NCBI GenBank assembly: GCA_023374045.1
Contig: CM041779.1
Span: 294,944,167-295,008,166, forward strand
DNA: 64,000 bases
Origin: Limonium bicolor
Lineage: Eukaryota; Streptophyta; Magnoliopsida; Caryophyllales; Plumbaginaceae
Direction: 5' to 3'
Shown piece after piece: positions 47,145 through 59,482 of this stretch. Within the stretch, counting starts at the first letter, position 1, and every line of letters starts with the position of its first letter. Under the pieces are notes generated by a model. The model was not told where the DNA came from. It ran no database searches and worked only from the letters and a program-made list of their open reading frames with translations. The translations under genes were made by a program, and so were the position numbers.

Positions 47145-47185
47145 GGCCCAATAAGTCCAAGCAAACCCATTAATATGAAAGCCCA
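47145..47185 (+). promoter_or_regulatory. Paired Site II motifs upstream of RFC3
   Basis: GGCCCA (47145-47150) and AGCCCA (47180-47185) are reverse complements of TGGGCC and TGGGCT. These Site II elements are bound by TCP factors in plant promoters of replication genes such as PCNA. They lie 305-345 nt before the ATG. An E2F-like TTCGCGCC occurs at 47379-47386. Confidence 0.45.
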
Positions 47186-47489
47186 AACGTTATAACAGAG
47201 TCAAACACCCGCCGCACGATGGACTTCATTTGCTAATTTTATGCACTTCACAGTTCAAACTCGAGGGACTCGAGAGCGCTCGATCTACTGTGCCACTCGT
47301 CCACTTTCACTTAACTTCGCTTTCCCCTGCTGGTCAGTGGTCTGCTCTGTGCAAAGGTGTTCACTTCTGAACTATTTCTTCGCGCCATACACTCCTCTCT
47401 CCCGCCCGCCCTCGTAATTAAACCAACGCTCCACTCTCCCCGGGCCTCTCCCACCCGCTTCTCATCCCTTGCGCAATCCGTATCGAAAG

Positions 47490-50400
47490 ATGTTGTGGGT
47501 GGACAAGCATCGGCCAAAATCATTAGACAAAGTCATCGTTCATGAAGAAATCGCTCAAAATCTGAAGAAAATTGGTAAGTTTATTGTTAGAATTGTGTCG
47601 GAAATCTAGCGTACAGGAAGAAAACCTAAAGTTCATTTAACACACGATTGTTTGATTGATTTTTTCTTTGTATCTGACAGGTTACTGAGCAAGACTGCCC
47701 ACACTTGCTGTTCTATGGGCCGCCTGGTGCAGGGAAGAAAACCCTTATCATGGCACTTCTCAGAGAGATGTTTGGTGTCAGTGCTGAGAAGGTGACTTAT
47801 TCCGTTTCAGTAGTTGCTACGTTTTCCAGTCTCTACAATGCGCCCCTCCCCTTTCTCAGTCACCTCCATGTTTTCTTCCTCACATTTTGATTTTATGTTG
47901 AATAGGTGAAGGTGGAGAACAAAGTTTGGAAAGTTGATGTGAGCTCTCATCTCTCTTCTCTTAACTCTTTTTGTGCTTTTTCGTAAGAATTGCACAGTTT
48001 TGTTCTTCAGTTAGGAAATTAAATCTAGAGAGCAGGCTGCTGCATTAATATTTTTCTTGACATTGGCCTTCCTTTGTTTGTTACTTCACGTGTACTCATC
48101 TAGACATAGATGAAATTCTATTTTACACGAAGTTAAGTTAATACTTTCCTTAGTATTTAGTGTAATGAAGTTTTAGATCTGCTTATTTTGTTTGTCATGG
48201 GATTATATTTGTTTACATGTATCAAATATGAACAAGAATATATCTCTATGAGGGCATTAGGAACACAAAATAAGTCCCTCCACTAGTCCTCAACATTTCT
48301 CATCTGCTACTGCATTTCCTCTCGCAAAATTAACTTTAATATGTCCCCTCTTGCGCACCCTTTTCTTCATTTGAACAAGATTGGACAGATCAACGACTAA
48401 TTGGAAACAACTTGGACTGAATTCCGCTGACCGGTTTGTGTTTCTCTGAGATAATATTGTAGATTACTTGCCTTTGTAATTATAGGCAACATGTGACTCG
48501 TTGGTTTTTAATCTAATATATTAAATTTAATCTGTGTGTGTTGCAAATTTGCAAAACTATTGAGCAAATTTGATGATGATGTGCATCCAAATGGAAATAA
48601 TATACTTTTGATTTTTATAGGCTGGAACAAGGACACTTGATATTGAAATGACAACCATAGCAAGTACACACCATATGGAGCTTAATCCAAGTGATGCAGG
48701 ATTTCAAGACAGATATATAGTTCAGGAAATAATAAAAGAAATGGCCAAGAATAGACCAATTGACTCCAAAGGAAAGAAGGGCTTTAAAGGTAGGATTTAT
48801 ATCCTGGTTGTTTGTGTCAATTTGAATATTTTGTTACTTGATCAGTTGAACCTTTTATGGCGCTTTTCTTTTATGGTTCTACCCACAGATCAATACTGCT
48901 AAATGATTGAAATTTTGAATGAATTATGTCTAGCGATCATTAATGTGAATGTTGTCGCTGCAGCTACTTTCGGATGAATTATTATGCTTGCTTCGGGTTC
49001 TTTGATTTTCTTCATTGATCAAAGGAGGAAAATGCTAGCTGTGAGCATGAAAAATCTGTTCACTGTGTACAAGGAAAGGAATAGCTTTTTCTTACTGATC
49101 AAACCTGTTGTTTTATTCTTTGAAATGTCAGTTTTGTTGCTTAATGAGGTTGATAAGCTCTCCAAAGAGGCCCAACATTCATTACGAAGAACAATGGAGA
49201 AGTATAGTGCATCTTGCAGGCTGATCCTTTGCTGTAACAGCTCCTCTAAAGTTACAGAAGCTGTACGATCTCGATGCCTTAATATGAGGGTTAATGCTCC
49301 TTCAGAAGGGCAGGTAAACAGTATTTTCTTGTTCGTTGACCCCTCTTTATGCAGTGGGTTGTGAGTGCTAATTGAGCAAGAGAATTAAAGGTTGGAGATG
49401 CCGAGTGAATAAGGAGAGGTGACATAGAAAAGTTAAATGTTTATCTGATTGGTACAATATACTCCTAAAGTTTGCAAACATTTGCTGAGATTAGAGCAGT
49501 GGGGGAAAGAAAGGGTATGGAAAGTTGTCTACACTGTAAATTTATTAGCTTGAGTGGCTTCCATTTTTACTGTATTTTGTATCTCATGATGTGAGGGATT
49601 GCTTATCTCCATCGCTTTATACCTGTTTCCAGAGTCCTCTTTTTCTAAAAAAAAATTTGTATGCTGTATATAAAACAATCACAGTATAATTTTTCCCTTC
49701 TTGTTTGCCTTTTCTTCCGTTTCATGCGACACTTCTGGCATAACCATGTTGAAATAATTGTTAAGGTGTCTTGTTGGATAGATAGCAGGCACCTTTGCTG
49801 ACTTCCATCGTTGGCCACTGCTACCTTAACCTTTAATCTCTTGAACCATCCAAAGTATGCGTTTCTTCTTTACAGTTAAACATAAAGATTGACGAAGTTT
49901 GATTTGTCAAATCACAACAACAATGTATCTCTTAATAGCTAAAATGTGTGCTAACTAGAACATAGGTCAAATGTATTTGACCTTCTTGCTTCTAAAAGGT
50001 CAGAATGAGGCTGAGCCGAATTATTCTACTGACATGTAGTAGTTTAGAACTGCAAACTCTTAATTCCTTTAAAAAGGATCAATCTCTTTGGAATTTTTCT
50101 TTTGTTTCCTGATGACTTTGTATGGCAAAAATGTGATTCTACCTCTTTGCATCTCATTAGGACACCCACCTTCATTTTCTTTACAGTAACATTTGTTATG
50201 AGCGGAACTATATATATATATATATACTTGCATTCTTAATATTTTAATCCTTCATGCTCGTCATCCGAGTAATCATTTGGTCTGACTTTGGTAAGAAGCA
50301 TCATATAACTATCTTCTTGATTTTATGTGTGATTGAGCTCCTCCTAACTTGACTGCTGTTTTACTGTAGTGGTATCTTTCTGAAGGTAAACTATTTTTTG

Positions 50401-52553
50401 CAGATACTTAAAGTACTGGAGTTCATTGGAAAGAAAGAAGGGTTACAAATCCCACCTGGATTTGCCAATCGAGTAGCAGTAAAGTCCAACAGAAGTTTGA
50501 GGAGAGCTATCCTATTGTTGGAAACCTGCCGTGTCCAACAGTCAGTGGCAGCAAAAATCCTTTTTCTAAACCTCTTTATGTTGTCCCCTTTCCCCTATTT
50601 CTGTTAGAAACAGTTGCTGAAACTTGACGTTTGTTTAGGTACCCTTTTACTGCAGACCAGGCCGTACCACCAATGGACTGGGAGGAATATATTTCAGAGA
50701 TAGCGTCAGACATGATGAAGGAGCAGAGCCCAAAAAGGTTAAATATTTCAGCTGGCACTATATTCAGTGTTTCTCATTTGTCCATTATTATCTTCTCCTG
50801 GAACTTATTAATCATATACTCTGCTTTAATGATAAAGGTACACAAATGAATGAATCGGGTAGATTTTCTAGGACTATATTGACAAAGTAGGAGCGGCTGT
50901 AGACTTCATGCTGCATCTAATTTTATATGAGGCTCTTTAATTTGTTACGTTTGGTCTTATATTCATTGTGCTGTTTCCCATGCAAAGACATAGATGCATT
51001 ATGTGTTTTAGTTAATATCAAGATTCAATTCAAGAACTTCTCATCTCCACTGTAATATTGCTTAGGCTAACCGTTGCTTACTATTTTGGCCTAGCAGTGT
51101 AGGAGCTGCATTTAGTATATGCTTGTGAAAATTCTTTTTACGTTCAAAGGGTGGCTATGGTAGATGTTACTTGTTAGCAGTTAAGAGAATGGGCAAATAT
51201 GGAATGGTGCGGAAAACATCATGCCAAGTGCAAATGTAGAGTCTAGATGGTTACGTCACTTTAAATTGGCAATCTCCTGATTTGCTATCAGATTATTCTG
51301 CGGAGGTCTTATTTGTACGCCACCTGGCTGTGTAACAATGAATAACAAATTTGTATTAGTATTCTGTATGCTGAACAATTCATCTCAATCTTTGTGAAAT
51401 CTTCTAATTAATCAATTTCATTTGTGCAGACTATTCCAGGTTCGTGGAAAGCTGTATGAGCTGCTCACGAATTGTATACCTCCTGAGGTTATTTTGAAGG
51501 TAAAGATTTGACATGCGAAGAATGCAATGAGATATCCAGTTGGTTAAAAAACCTCTGGTTGTTCTGTGGGGAGGCCATTTAAGTCTTGCTTCATCCCCAG
51601 CTTAGGAAATCCAAAAAGATATGGTATGTGAAGATATTTGTTCCATGCACTAATATTTTTCATTATTGTGCTTTCCAGAAGCTGTTATCTGATCTATTGA
51701 AAAAATTGGATGCTGAACTAAAGCACGAAGTTTGCCATTGGGCCGCGTACTATGTAAGTTCTTCATTTTGAAATCATATTAGTGAGGCATTGCTATATAG
51801 TGATTTCATGTGCGTAATAAGAGTCAAGAGCACAGCGGTGTGTGGCTGCTTCTTATCGGTCAGCTGAGGAGACAATGTGACCCATGCAGAACTAGGCACC
51901 CAGATTGTTGTCTTATAATTAAATTCTGATGAAAGGATAAGAATTTTGGTCACCTAATTCTGGCCACATTTTATTGTGATAGACTCGGGTATCATGGCTT
52001 ATTTTGTGCTGCCATCCTAAAATTCATTTCAAGATAATATATAGAACAGGTAGTTTTCAGGAAATGCATGAGATCGTGCTTGTTACGATAACAAAATACA
52101 TTCTTGAACAATCTTCATATTTAATTTGAACAACCATCGTCTAAAGTAGAACAACTTTTATAATAACTCATAACTTTTGCATCAATCTGAACAATTAATA
52201 CATTAACTTGAACAACCTTTGAATTTAAACGCTGCTCACCCCACAACCGGTTGTACAATAGTATTTACCACTGTCGGAGGCTATTTGTGCTGAAAATTTG
52301 TTGGCTCTCTACAGGAACATCGGATGCGCCTTGGACAGAAGGCCATATTTCACCTTGAAGGTATAGTTGTAGGGTTGATGGAGGAATTTTACTTTCTGGT
52401 GCTGATTGAATGATGACCTGGTGCTGTGCTTACTTCTGTTGATGAATTTATGTAAATTTCTTTCTTCAGTGATTATTTTTTGTTTTTCTTGCAGCGTTCG
52501 TGGCAAAGTTTATGAGCATCTACAAGGCTTTCCTCATAGCGACATTTGGTTAG
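47490..52553 (+). CDS. RFC3: Replication factor C subunit 3 (11 exons)
   Basis: A small subunit of the clamp loader that opens PCNA rings and loads them at primer-template junctions in the nucleus. Exons: 47490-47574, 47681-47791, 47906-47938, 48621-48789, 49132-49313, 50404-50540, 50639-50737, 51430-51499, 51679-51753, 52315-52360, 52495-52553. The start reads MLWVDKHRPKSLDKVIVHEE. Walker A is FYGPPGAGKKTL, Walker B LLLNEVDKLSKEAQ, and the sensor/SRC region CCNSSSKVTEAVRSRCLNMR. The C-terminal collar includes NCIPPEVILK and CHWAAYYEHRMRLGQKA, ending IATFG. Exons sum to 1066 nt, one over a multiple of three. The AAAA run at 47568-47571 shifts the exon 1/2 junction, and one A fewer restores KKL-VTEQDCPH and gives about 354 residues, the normal plant length. 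Site II motifs upstream suit S-phase expression. Confidence 0.93.
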
Positions 52554-54928
52554 TGAGGGATCTTCAGCGGAACTGGCTGGCTAAACCAACCTCTCAGCAG
52601 CCTCTATGCTGTATTTCCCCTAGTTTTTAATCCTTGGCTATAGGGTTGCTCCGAGGGAGCATTTTGTGTACTGCAAGAGCAAAGGTCGCCCATTGGCAGT
52701 GTTACTACATCTACCCTTTATGTAAAACACTAATCACGAGAGGTGTCCGTTCTGATTTTCAATGCACCCGCAGTTAGGCCAGTTCAAATTACCTTTTTTT
52801 GCTATTATGGGACTAAAGGCAGGATGCAACTTATTACTGGCTATGATGATGTGGATGTCATAACAAGGGAATGGACGTCGCATATTGCTTGCACCGACGC
52901 ACTAAATGAAACAATTGATCTTGTAATCATAAAAGACGAGCAATCAAACATCAGTTACCAATACATATTTGACAAAAGAGCAACCGGTAGATTAACCATA
53001 TAAATTATCAACTTTTCAAAATTTGGAGTATTTCCGATGAGGTATTTTTTTTATACACTAAATAAAAGGAAAATCAAAACCCACACTTGGGACAATCCAT
53101 GGTAGATTAACCATCTTATACGGTTGACTGATTTCGGTTAACTGAATATTTGGTTTACCATTCTATTTAGATGGGTAATCGAATCCGGTTAACCGTTTAA
53201 TTAATTCGATTTTCTAGAATCTAATTTCATTACCATTCTATATTTAGACCGGTTAATCTTTAGTTTGGTTCGATTTTTTCGATTAATCTTGTAGCTATTT
53301 TATTTATTGATGAGACCCATACCATTAATATTATATAACATTGATCATTCATCTAAATCATGAGTGACAAATCAGACATGTGATAAAAAATAATAGTATG
53401 TATAATCTCTCAATAACTAACATTAAATATTGTATAAGGTAAACAAATGTTTATAATTCGTTAACTGGTTGACCATTATGGAAAATTCAATACAATTATC
53501 AAAATCGAAACCGAGGTTCGGTTAACCATACCGCAAGAACCAGTACGGTTAACCTGAAAATAGGAACACTTTCACTTCAATTTCGGTCGAAAATCGTGAT
53601 ATTAGAATTTTTTGGGCAGCCCTACCCCTTTGTTATAAACAGTTTATTGTCTATAAATGCCACAAACTGTATTTTATGACTTCTCAACTCTTTACAAACT
53701 AAACTATCAGTAAGCCTTTGAGTGTCAGAACAGAAAGAAAAAATTGTTAAGAGAATAGAATAATATATGCCTTGGAGAAGCTTATAGGTTGAATTCCACT
53801 CTGTTACAAAACTTCTACTTAGAGACAAATAAGAGCAGGGTGCCCTGGTACCTCCTGATAGTCCTCATGGCATGTAGGCTAGCTTCTTAACCACAGCTGG
53901 CCATTTAACTCTTTTCATACATCAGGGGTCTACAAAAGATGGATCTAAATTCATGGTCTGGTCAGTTCTAGTTGCAACGACAGTGAACTCAGTCTCACTT
54001 TACAACATGCGGTTTCTGCACAACTTGGGAGTGTAAGAGCTGTATATTAAGGGATTTGTTCAAGTCTCCTATGTCCTATCATCATAGAAAAAGTAGTTGT
54101 TAGATGTCAAAACAGGATCAGATGTTGAGGCTCCAGTCAATACACACTGTCACAACTTCCTAATGATGCCAGGGCCAGGGATGAGACAACAACCAATTCC
54201 AGACGAACAAGGTTCACATGGGCAGCTCAGATATGCACGGTAACAATCTCACATTGTTAAAATGATCATCATACTCTTGAAACTAGAGCTAAGAGGAACT
54301 GTATCAAATAACAACCTGGATCATCAGCAAAAATTTGTTTTGTAGTCTCTTACCACGAAGGGGTCGAGTCATGATGTAGCAGATGCAAAATCCTGAATTG
54401 ACAGCACCATAAGAGCCGTAGTGAAAGAGAAGATACACACAACCTGTAGGGCTTCCATGATAACTTTGCTGCCAGTTCTTGGTAATACATGATGTGTAGG
54501 GAGGACTTGAAACCACAACGTAGGTAGAACTTCACACCAGTGGTAAGAAATGATATGTTCATCCCCACATACATACACCTGTAAGTACAAACAGATATGT
54601 CCTTTTCCCGAACTTGGATAATTTTGTACGTAGCATTTATCACAGTGTATTCTGAAATTATTGCTAGTATCAGAGAATAGACTTGAATAGAAAACAATAT
54701 GAAATGATGTCCCTTAACTGATATTTGATGCTATCAACTAGATTATAAAATAATACATGACATACTACAACAACTCTTCAGGTACAATCAGTGACGTCTC
54801 ACTCAAAAGATTTACAGAAGTGCAAACAAAAAAGTGCCAATTGCCCTCGCAGTTGACATTCAAATGCTGATTTCACAAGAAAAAGAATCAAAACGTAACT
54901 TAAATTGTAGCTGACTAGATACTGTAGT
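52554..54928. other. Intergenic region between two tail-to-tail genes
   Basis: It holds the RFC3 3' UTR on the left and presumably the 3' UTR of the minus-strand zinc-finger gene on the right. From 53095 to 53560, several GGTTAACC-type motifs recur (near 53190, 53260, 53520) in AT-rich sequence, perhaps an old MITE. The 86-codon frame at 52743-53003 has no recognisable family. Nothing else supported. Confidence 0.4.
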
Positions 54929-56220
54929 TTAAAGATGACCTCTACCCCCACATCTTGAGCACATAATGTTTCCACTGCCTCCACAACCTACATAAACATC
55001 AAATAAAAGGATTAACAGACAGTGGAAAGCCTGATTAGTTGACAGGAATTCAAAGTGTAGAATTTAATCTAAGAGGATGAATACAATCATTGAGTTCTGG
55101 ACCTTGACTTCCAGCTTAGCTAAAAATAATTCAGTGTACATTCTTTAGCAGACTCAGGAAAAGGTATCAATATAAGTAATCTTGTTTGATTCACAGTATC
55201 TAAGTAATCTAGGATAACTCTTGGAAAGAGTCACTGATGACAATGATTTACTTGTAGCCATAAAAAGCATTCACTTCTGCATGCACTTGGACCCCTCATT
55301 CACATTATGAATTAAACAATATTGGAGGCAGAAATAATTTACCCAAACACCGGACTTTGACTATGATTCCTTGGCTCTCCATTACAGAGTCAACATATAA
55401 GCCAGAACCAAGGCAGTAGTACAGAGAACAGCACCCTTAGCTAGACAAAGATTGCACCGAGGATGATTCCCTATTACTTTTTCTGCAATTGACACGCCAA
55501 CAGGTTCCTCTATAATCTGCTCAGGAATTGGTTTGTCATAGCAAAATAAGGATTCAAGAGTGCCTATCCTCCTATGAGTGTCTCCAGTTGAGAGCGAACC
55601 AGTCTAACAAAACCACAAACAAAACACAATATTTAGTTACCACTTTGTCAAGTGAAGTCGAAACAAATGTTCAAGGTCGGAGAAGAAGAACTGAATTTAT
55701 ATGCAATAAAGCTGATTCAAGTGACATGGCAGACATTTTACGAACTACAGTAAAAATGGAAAGACATGATTGGGGGTATCTATAACGCCTTAAAAAATAT
55801 AGCAACAGATGGGATGGAAAAAAAATTACGGGTTACTGTTCAGAAATACCAATTCCAGAATTCGCATAGAAATCAGAAGATATGGAATCACGGACAGCCA
55901 AAAACGTGGAAAATTTAGAATCATGTAGCACAAGTGCACCGCCATAAGTGAGAGAAATTGATAATTTGTTGAAACCCGTATACAGCTTCATTGTATATTG
56001 ATACGGATAGCAAGAGAAACAACCACCGAACCTCATGATTGTTATTGCTAGAGGCAGAACCGCTGGAAGAGCATTTCAATGGTGATTTGACGGGGCCGTG
56101 TTTGAGGAAGCCCCGACTAAAGATCGCAACAGTCTGCTGACTTGAACCGTCATGTGAAGGGGTAAACTTTTTGACGGCAGAATAAGGAGATACCTTCAAC
56201 GCTGCAGCCATCGATGCCAT
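54929..56220 (-). CDS. DnaJ-type cysteine-rich zinc-finger protein, probably plastid (3 exons)
   Basis: Minus-strand exons 56220-56032, 55603-55343 and 54987-54929 have GT-AG junctions. The N-terminus MASMAAALKVSPYSAVKKF is Ser/Ala/Lys-rich and lacks early acidic residues, like a chloroplast transit peptide. The conserved part begins RIGTLESLFCYDKPIPEQI. Four CxxCxGxG-type knuckles follow: CNLCLAKG, CTTCLGSG (only after allowing one missing base), CLGCGGSG and CSRCGGRG, ending GHL. This is the zinc-binding module of DnaJ without a J domain, as in BSD2-like assembly chaperones. Exons sum to 509 nt, one short of a multiple of three; a T lost in TT at about 55415 explains it. Predicted length is 169 residues. 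Specific client unknown. Confidence 0.85.
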
Positions 56221-56425
56221 GGATAATTTTGTAAGAAGGGATAACTGCGACAATTCTCTCTCCGTGCTTGTCCAACGGCAGAGAAGCAGACAAGTGAAGG
56301 CGTGTGGTGTGGCCCCCAATTCGTGCTCTCCCTCGTAGTTAACGACGTCGATGGGTACGATGCTGCGGTGCCGTACCTCACCAAACCGAGCAGTGAAGGC
56401 AGCAAAGCAAAATAAGAGTCGAAGG

Positions 56426-56438
56426 CCTTTGGATAGTT
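56426..56438. repeat. LINE target site duplication, left copy
   Basis: CCTTTGGATAGTT precedes the T run of the minus-strand LINE and is repeated exactly at 58770-58782. Confidence 0.85.
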
Positions 56439-58769
56439 TTTTTTTGGATCGAAACTTAATATATTGCATATCAGCCATCCAAAATAGCATATGTTTTGTT
56501 ACAAAATGAAACCCCATGGTTTCTCAGCACTTCTCCTTCAAGCTTAATAGCTTGAACCATCCAAATGGGGCATCATGTCCCTCCCAAATCTTCCACTCAA
56601 AGTAGTTTGTTTTTTGATAAAAAAAAAAAAATCCACTCAAAGTAGTTGTTGCATCTAGAGGCTAACAATGCAGGAAAATTTGAATACATATCCTTATCAA
56701 AACATAGTCTAATGTTTACATCCTTACAAAAATCAAAATAGAAAGAGGGGGAGGAAGTGGATTCCTCTTGCTTTCGGGAAAGGATGTCCTCAATTTCTTC
56801 AAACTTTCTCTGTTGTTGATAATCACCATCACATTTTTGATTTTGCTGCTAGCTGCAAGAGAAACTCCATACTTGATCGTATCCACTTCAGCTAGAAGAC
56901 TAGAAGCATCGCTTCTAGTTTTCCTGTTGAAAATATATTGCAAAACACCCGAATATAACATAAGTGCTCCACTACAAGTCATATTTTTTCCATATTTTCT
57001 ATTACAGCAAACAAATAAGATAGAGAATTGGTCAAAAAATCAATCATTTTGGTCTTCAATGATCCTTTATTTGTATTTCCTAGTTCCCATTTGATAAGCC
57101 TCTATGAAGGCCATATTAGAATTCAGACACTCTAGGAAGGGAATCTCTGGGTTGTGTCGAATTCAATTTCTGGCATCATAAATGGCCCACATTTGATTCA
57201 TCACTTTTGCTATTTTCCTTTTCCCCCAACAATGAGCTTGATCTATGAACCAGTCTTGAATAGCATTATCTCTGGCTCTAGGCAGTTGGTTAATATCAAC
57301 ACAACTTTTCCAAGCATCCTTTGATGTCCAACACATAAATAGACTATGTGTTTCTGTATCAATATCCCCACACAATGGGCAGTTACCTTTTCCTGCTATT
57401 CTCCTTGAGATGTTAGCAAGGCAGGGTGTAGCTTTGTTTAGAAATTTTCAGATGAAGAGGTGTACTCTAGGGGGAGAGGTTCCTATCCAAGACTTTTTTT
57501 AAGAATGAGAAAGGAGTATATTTTGTGGATGTTTCTGCCTTAACACAACTTTCCATTAATTTTAAGTAACCAGATTTGACTGAGTAATCCCCTGTATTGT
57601 TGTATAACCACCTCCAAGAATCTTTGCAGTTCTCTGTAATCGGAGTTTGGAGGATATTTTGGTGGTCTAGAGGGAAAAATGGATTTCACAAGGTTCTGAT
57701 TCCAGGATAACCTGTCATCAGCAAGAAGGTGGTTGACTTTGTAAGTATGATGAGAGGTATTCTTTGGAGGAGTTGGTTTAGCAGGGGAGTTCTTTACAAT
57801 CCAAGGATGGTCCCAAATTGAAGTGTTCTCTCCATCTCCTATAACTCTAACTGCTCCCAAATTAATAACTTCAATGGCAGTAAGGATGGATTTCCAAATG
57901 GGGTTATCATTTTTCCCTTGGGTGGCTTGGAGAACATCTGTATTAGGGAAATAAAGGCCTTTTAAGTTCTTGGAAACTAGGCTATTTTCATTGGTCAGAA
58001 TATTCCAGACTTGTTTGGCTAGAAGAGCTTTGTTGAAACTTTCTATTTCTTTGAACCCTAGCCCCCCTTTATCTTTCAGAGAGCACACATAGCTCCACTT
58101 TTTCCAATGCATGACTTTCTTCTTTGAGGACCTAACCCACCAAAATTGAGAGCAAATGACATCCATCCTGTCTATGATACCAGCGGGCAATTTAAAGAGT
58201 GACATGGTGTAGTTTGGTAAGGATTGTAGCACGCTCATTGTAAGGACAGATCTAGCTGCCTGAGATATGGGTCTGTTCCACCCTCTAACTTTTTTTAAGG
58301 GATTCAAGAATAAAACCAAATGTCTCTTTCTTGTTCCTCCCTACTTTCAAAGGGAGACCTAGGTATTTGGAAAAGCAGTTAACTGGTTGGACATTTAGGA
58401 TCAAAGCAATGGAGTTTTTTGTTGTTTGGGATAATTTTGGGCTGAAGACAATCTCATATTTGGCTTGATTAATCTGGTGTCCTGAAGTCACAAGAAAATT
58501 TGAAATGATTTTTTTCAAAGACTCTATATTTTTTCCATTGGCTTTCCCATAAAAAGATAATGTCACCAGCAAAGGCAAGGTGAGAGATTTGAGGGGTTTG
58601 TTTTTAGAGGGTTATTCCTTCATAAGTCAGACCAGTCATTGCATTGTTTAGCATTCTGGATAAGGCTTTTTGGGCCAAGATGAAGAGAAAAGAAGAAATC
58701 GGGTCACCTTGTCTAATACCCCTTTTCTGTTCAAAACTATTCCCATGAGACCCATTGATGATAACCATA
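56439..58769 (-). mobile_element. 5'-truncated L1-type LINE, minus strand
   Basis: Poly(A) appears as a T run starting at 56437. Read on the minus strand from 58769: RGIRQGDPISSFLFILAQKAL, a mutated catalytic box HLAFAGDI (normally FADD), INQAKYEIVFSPK, and CFSKYLGLPLKVGRNKK. A long frame at 58319-57540 follows (SQAARSVLTMSVLQSLPNY, GGLGFKEIESFNKALLAKQ). Then come a zf-RVT region CGDIDTETHSLFMC near 57370 and an RNase H remnant SLAASSKIKNVMVI near 56830. A 13-bp target duplication bounds it. Frameshifts and the lost catalytic Asp make it inactive. Confidence 0.9.
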
Positions 58770-58782
58770 CCTTTGGATAGTT

Positions 58783-59470
58783 AAACTGGAATGGGTGAAT
58801 GAATTGGCAAAAAAATATCTCAAATAACACTCCCCAACAAAAATATTACTCATATAAACCTCCACCAAAAAGCTAATTCCTAAAATAACACTCTCATGAG
58901 AAATCATCTCTTCAAAAGACGATTTCATTAATTCCCGAAGTTGAAATCGGCTTTTGACGATTTCATAAAATCTCGCACCATGTTAGATGCTTACTCAGCG
59001 GGATAGAGGAGTTGTAAAATCGTCTTATGTAAAGATGACTTCCTAAAATCGTCTTCTCAACAGATGATTTCACCTCTAATATACACCGCAACTATCTTTT
59101 CTACAACGGATGTAATCGTCTTTTCAAGAGACGATTTCTGTTGAAATCAATATGAAATCGTCTCTTTTCTCCTGTTTACAGCACTTGGAAAAAAATTCCA
59201 AGTGTTGTAATACCACAATTGAACAACACACACTTACAACACACACTTGGAAAAAATTCCAAGTGTTGGAACACCACAAATGAACAACAAACAACCTGTA
59301 CATATTATGAACTCCCACACAATCACAATACTCAGATTCGCTTCAACACAAACATAACATTACAGAAACAAAAAAAATGAAATGTTAACCCAATATAATA
59401 GTTTAAGATAGAAATAAACATAACTAGTTATACAATCCCTAACTCAAGTTGTTTACAAAATGTAACAAAT
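58783..59470. repeat. Palindrome-rich end region of the second MULE
   Basis: AATCGTCTT/AAGACGATT palindromes occur at about 58900-58926, 59015-59036, 59045-59071 and 59112-59138. A duplicated hairpin CACTTGGAAAAAATTCCAAG follows at 59182-59204 and 59244-59265 (62-bp spacing). The interval separates the LINE from the PMD gene and probably includes the element's terminal repeat. No coding function is seen. Confidence 0.6.
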
Positions 59471-59482
59471 CTTAAACCTACA

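Noticed and set aside
52743..53003. 86-codon plus-strand frame after RFC3
   Set aside because: No family resemblance, no splice or promoter context, and located in the probable 3' UTR or intergenic DNA.
59124..59318. 64-codon minus-strand frame with internal repeat
   Set aside because: It is produced by the 62-bp duplication of the CACTTGGAA hairpin and has no start context.
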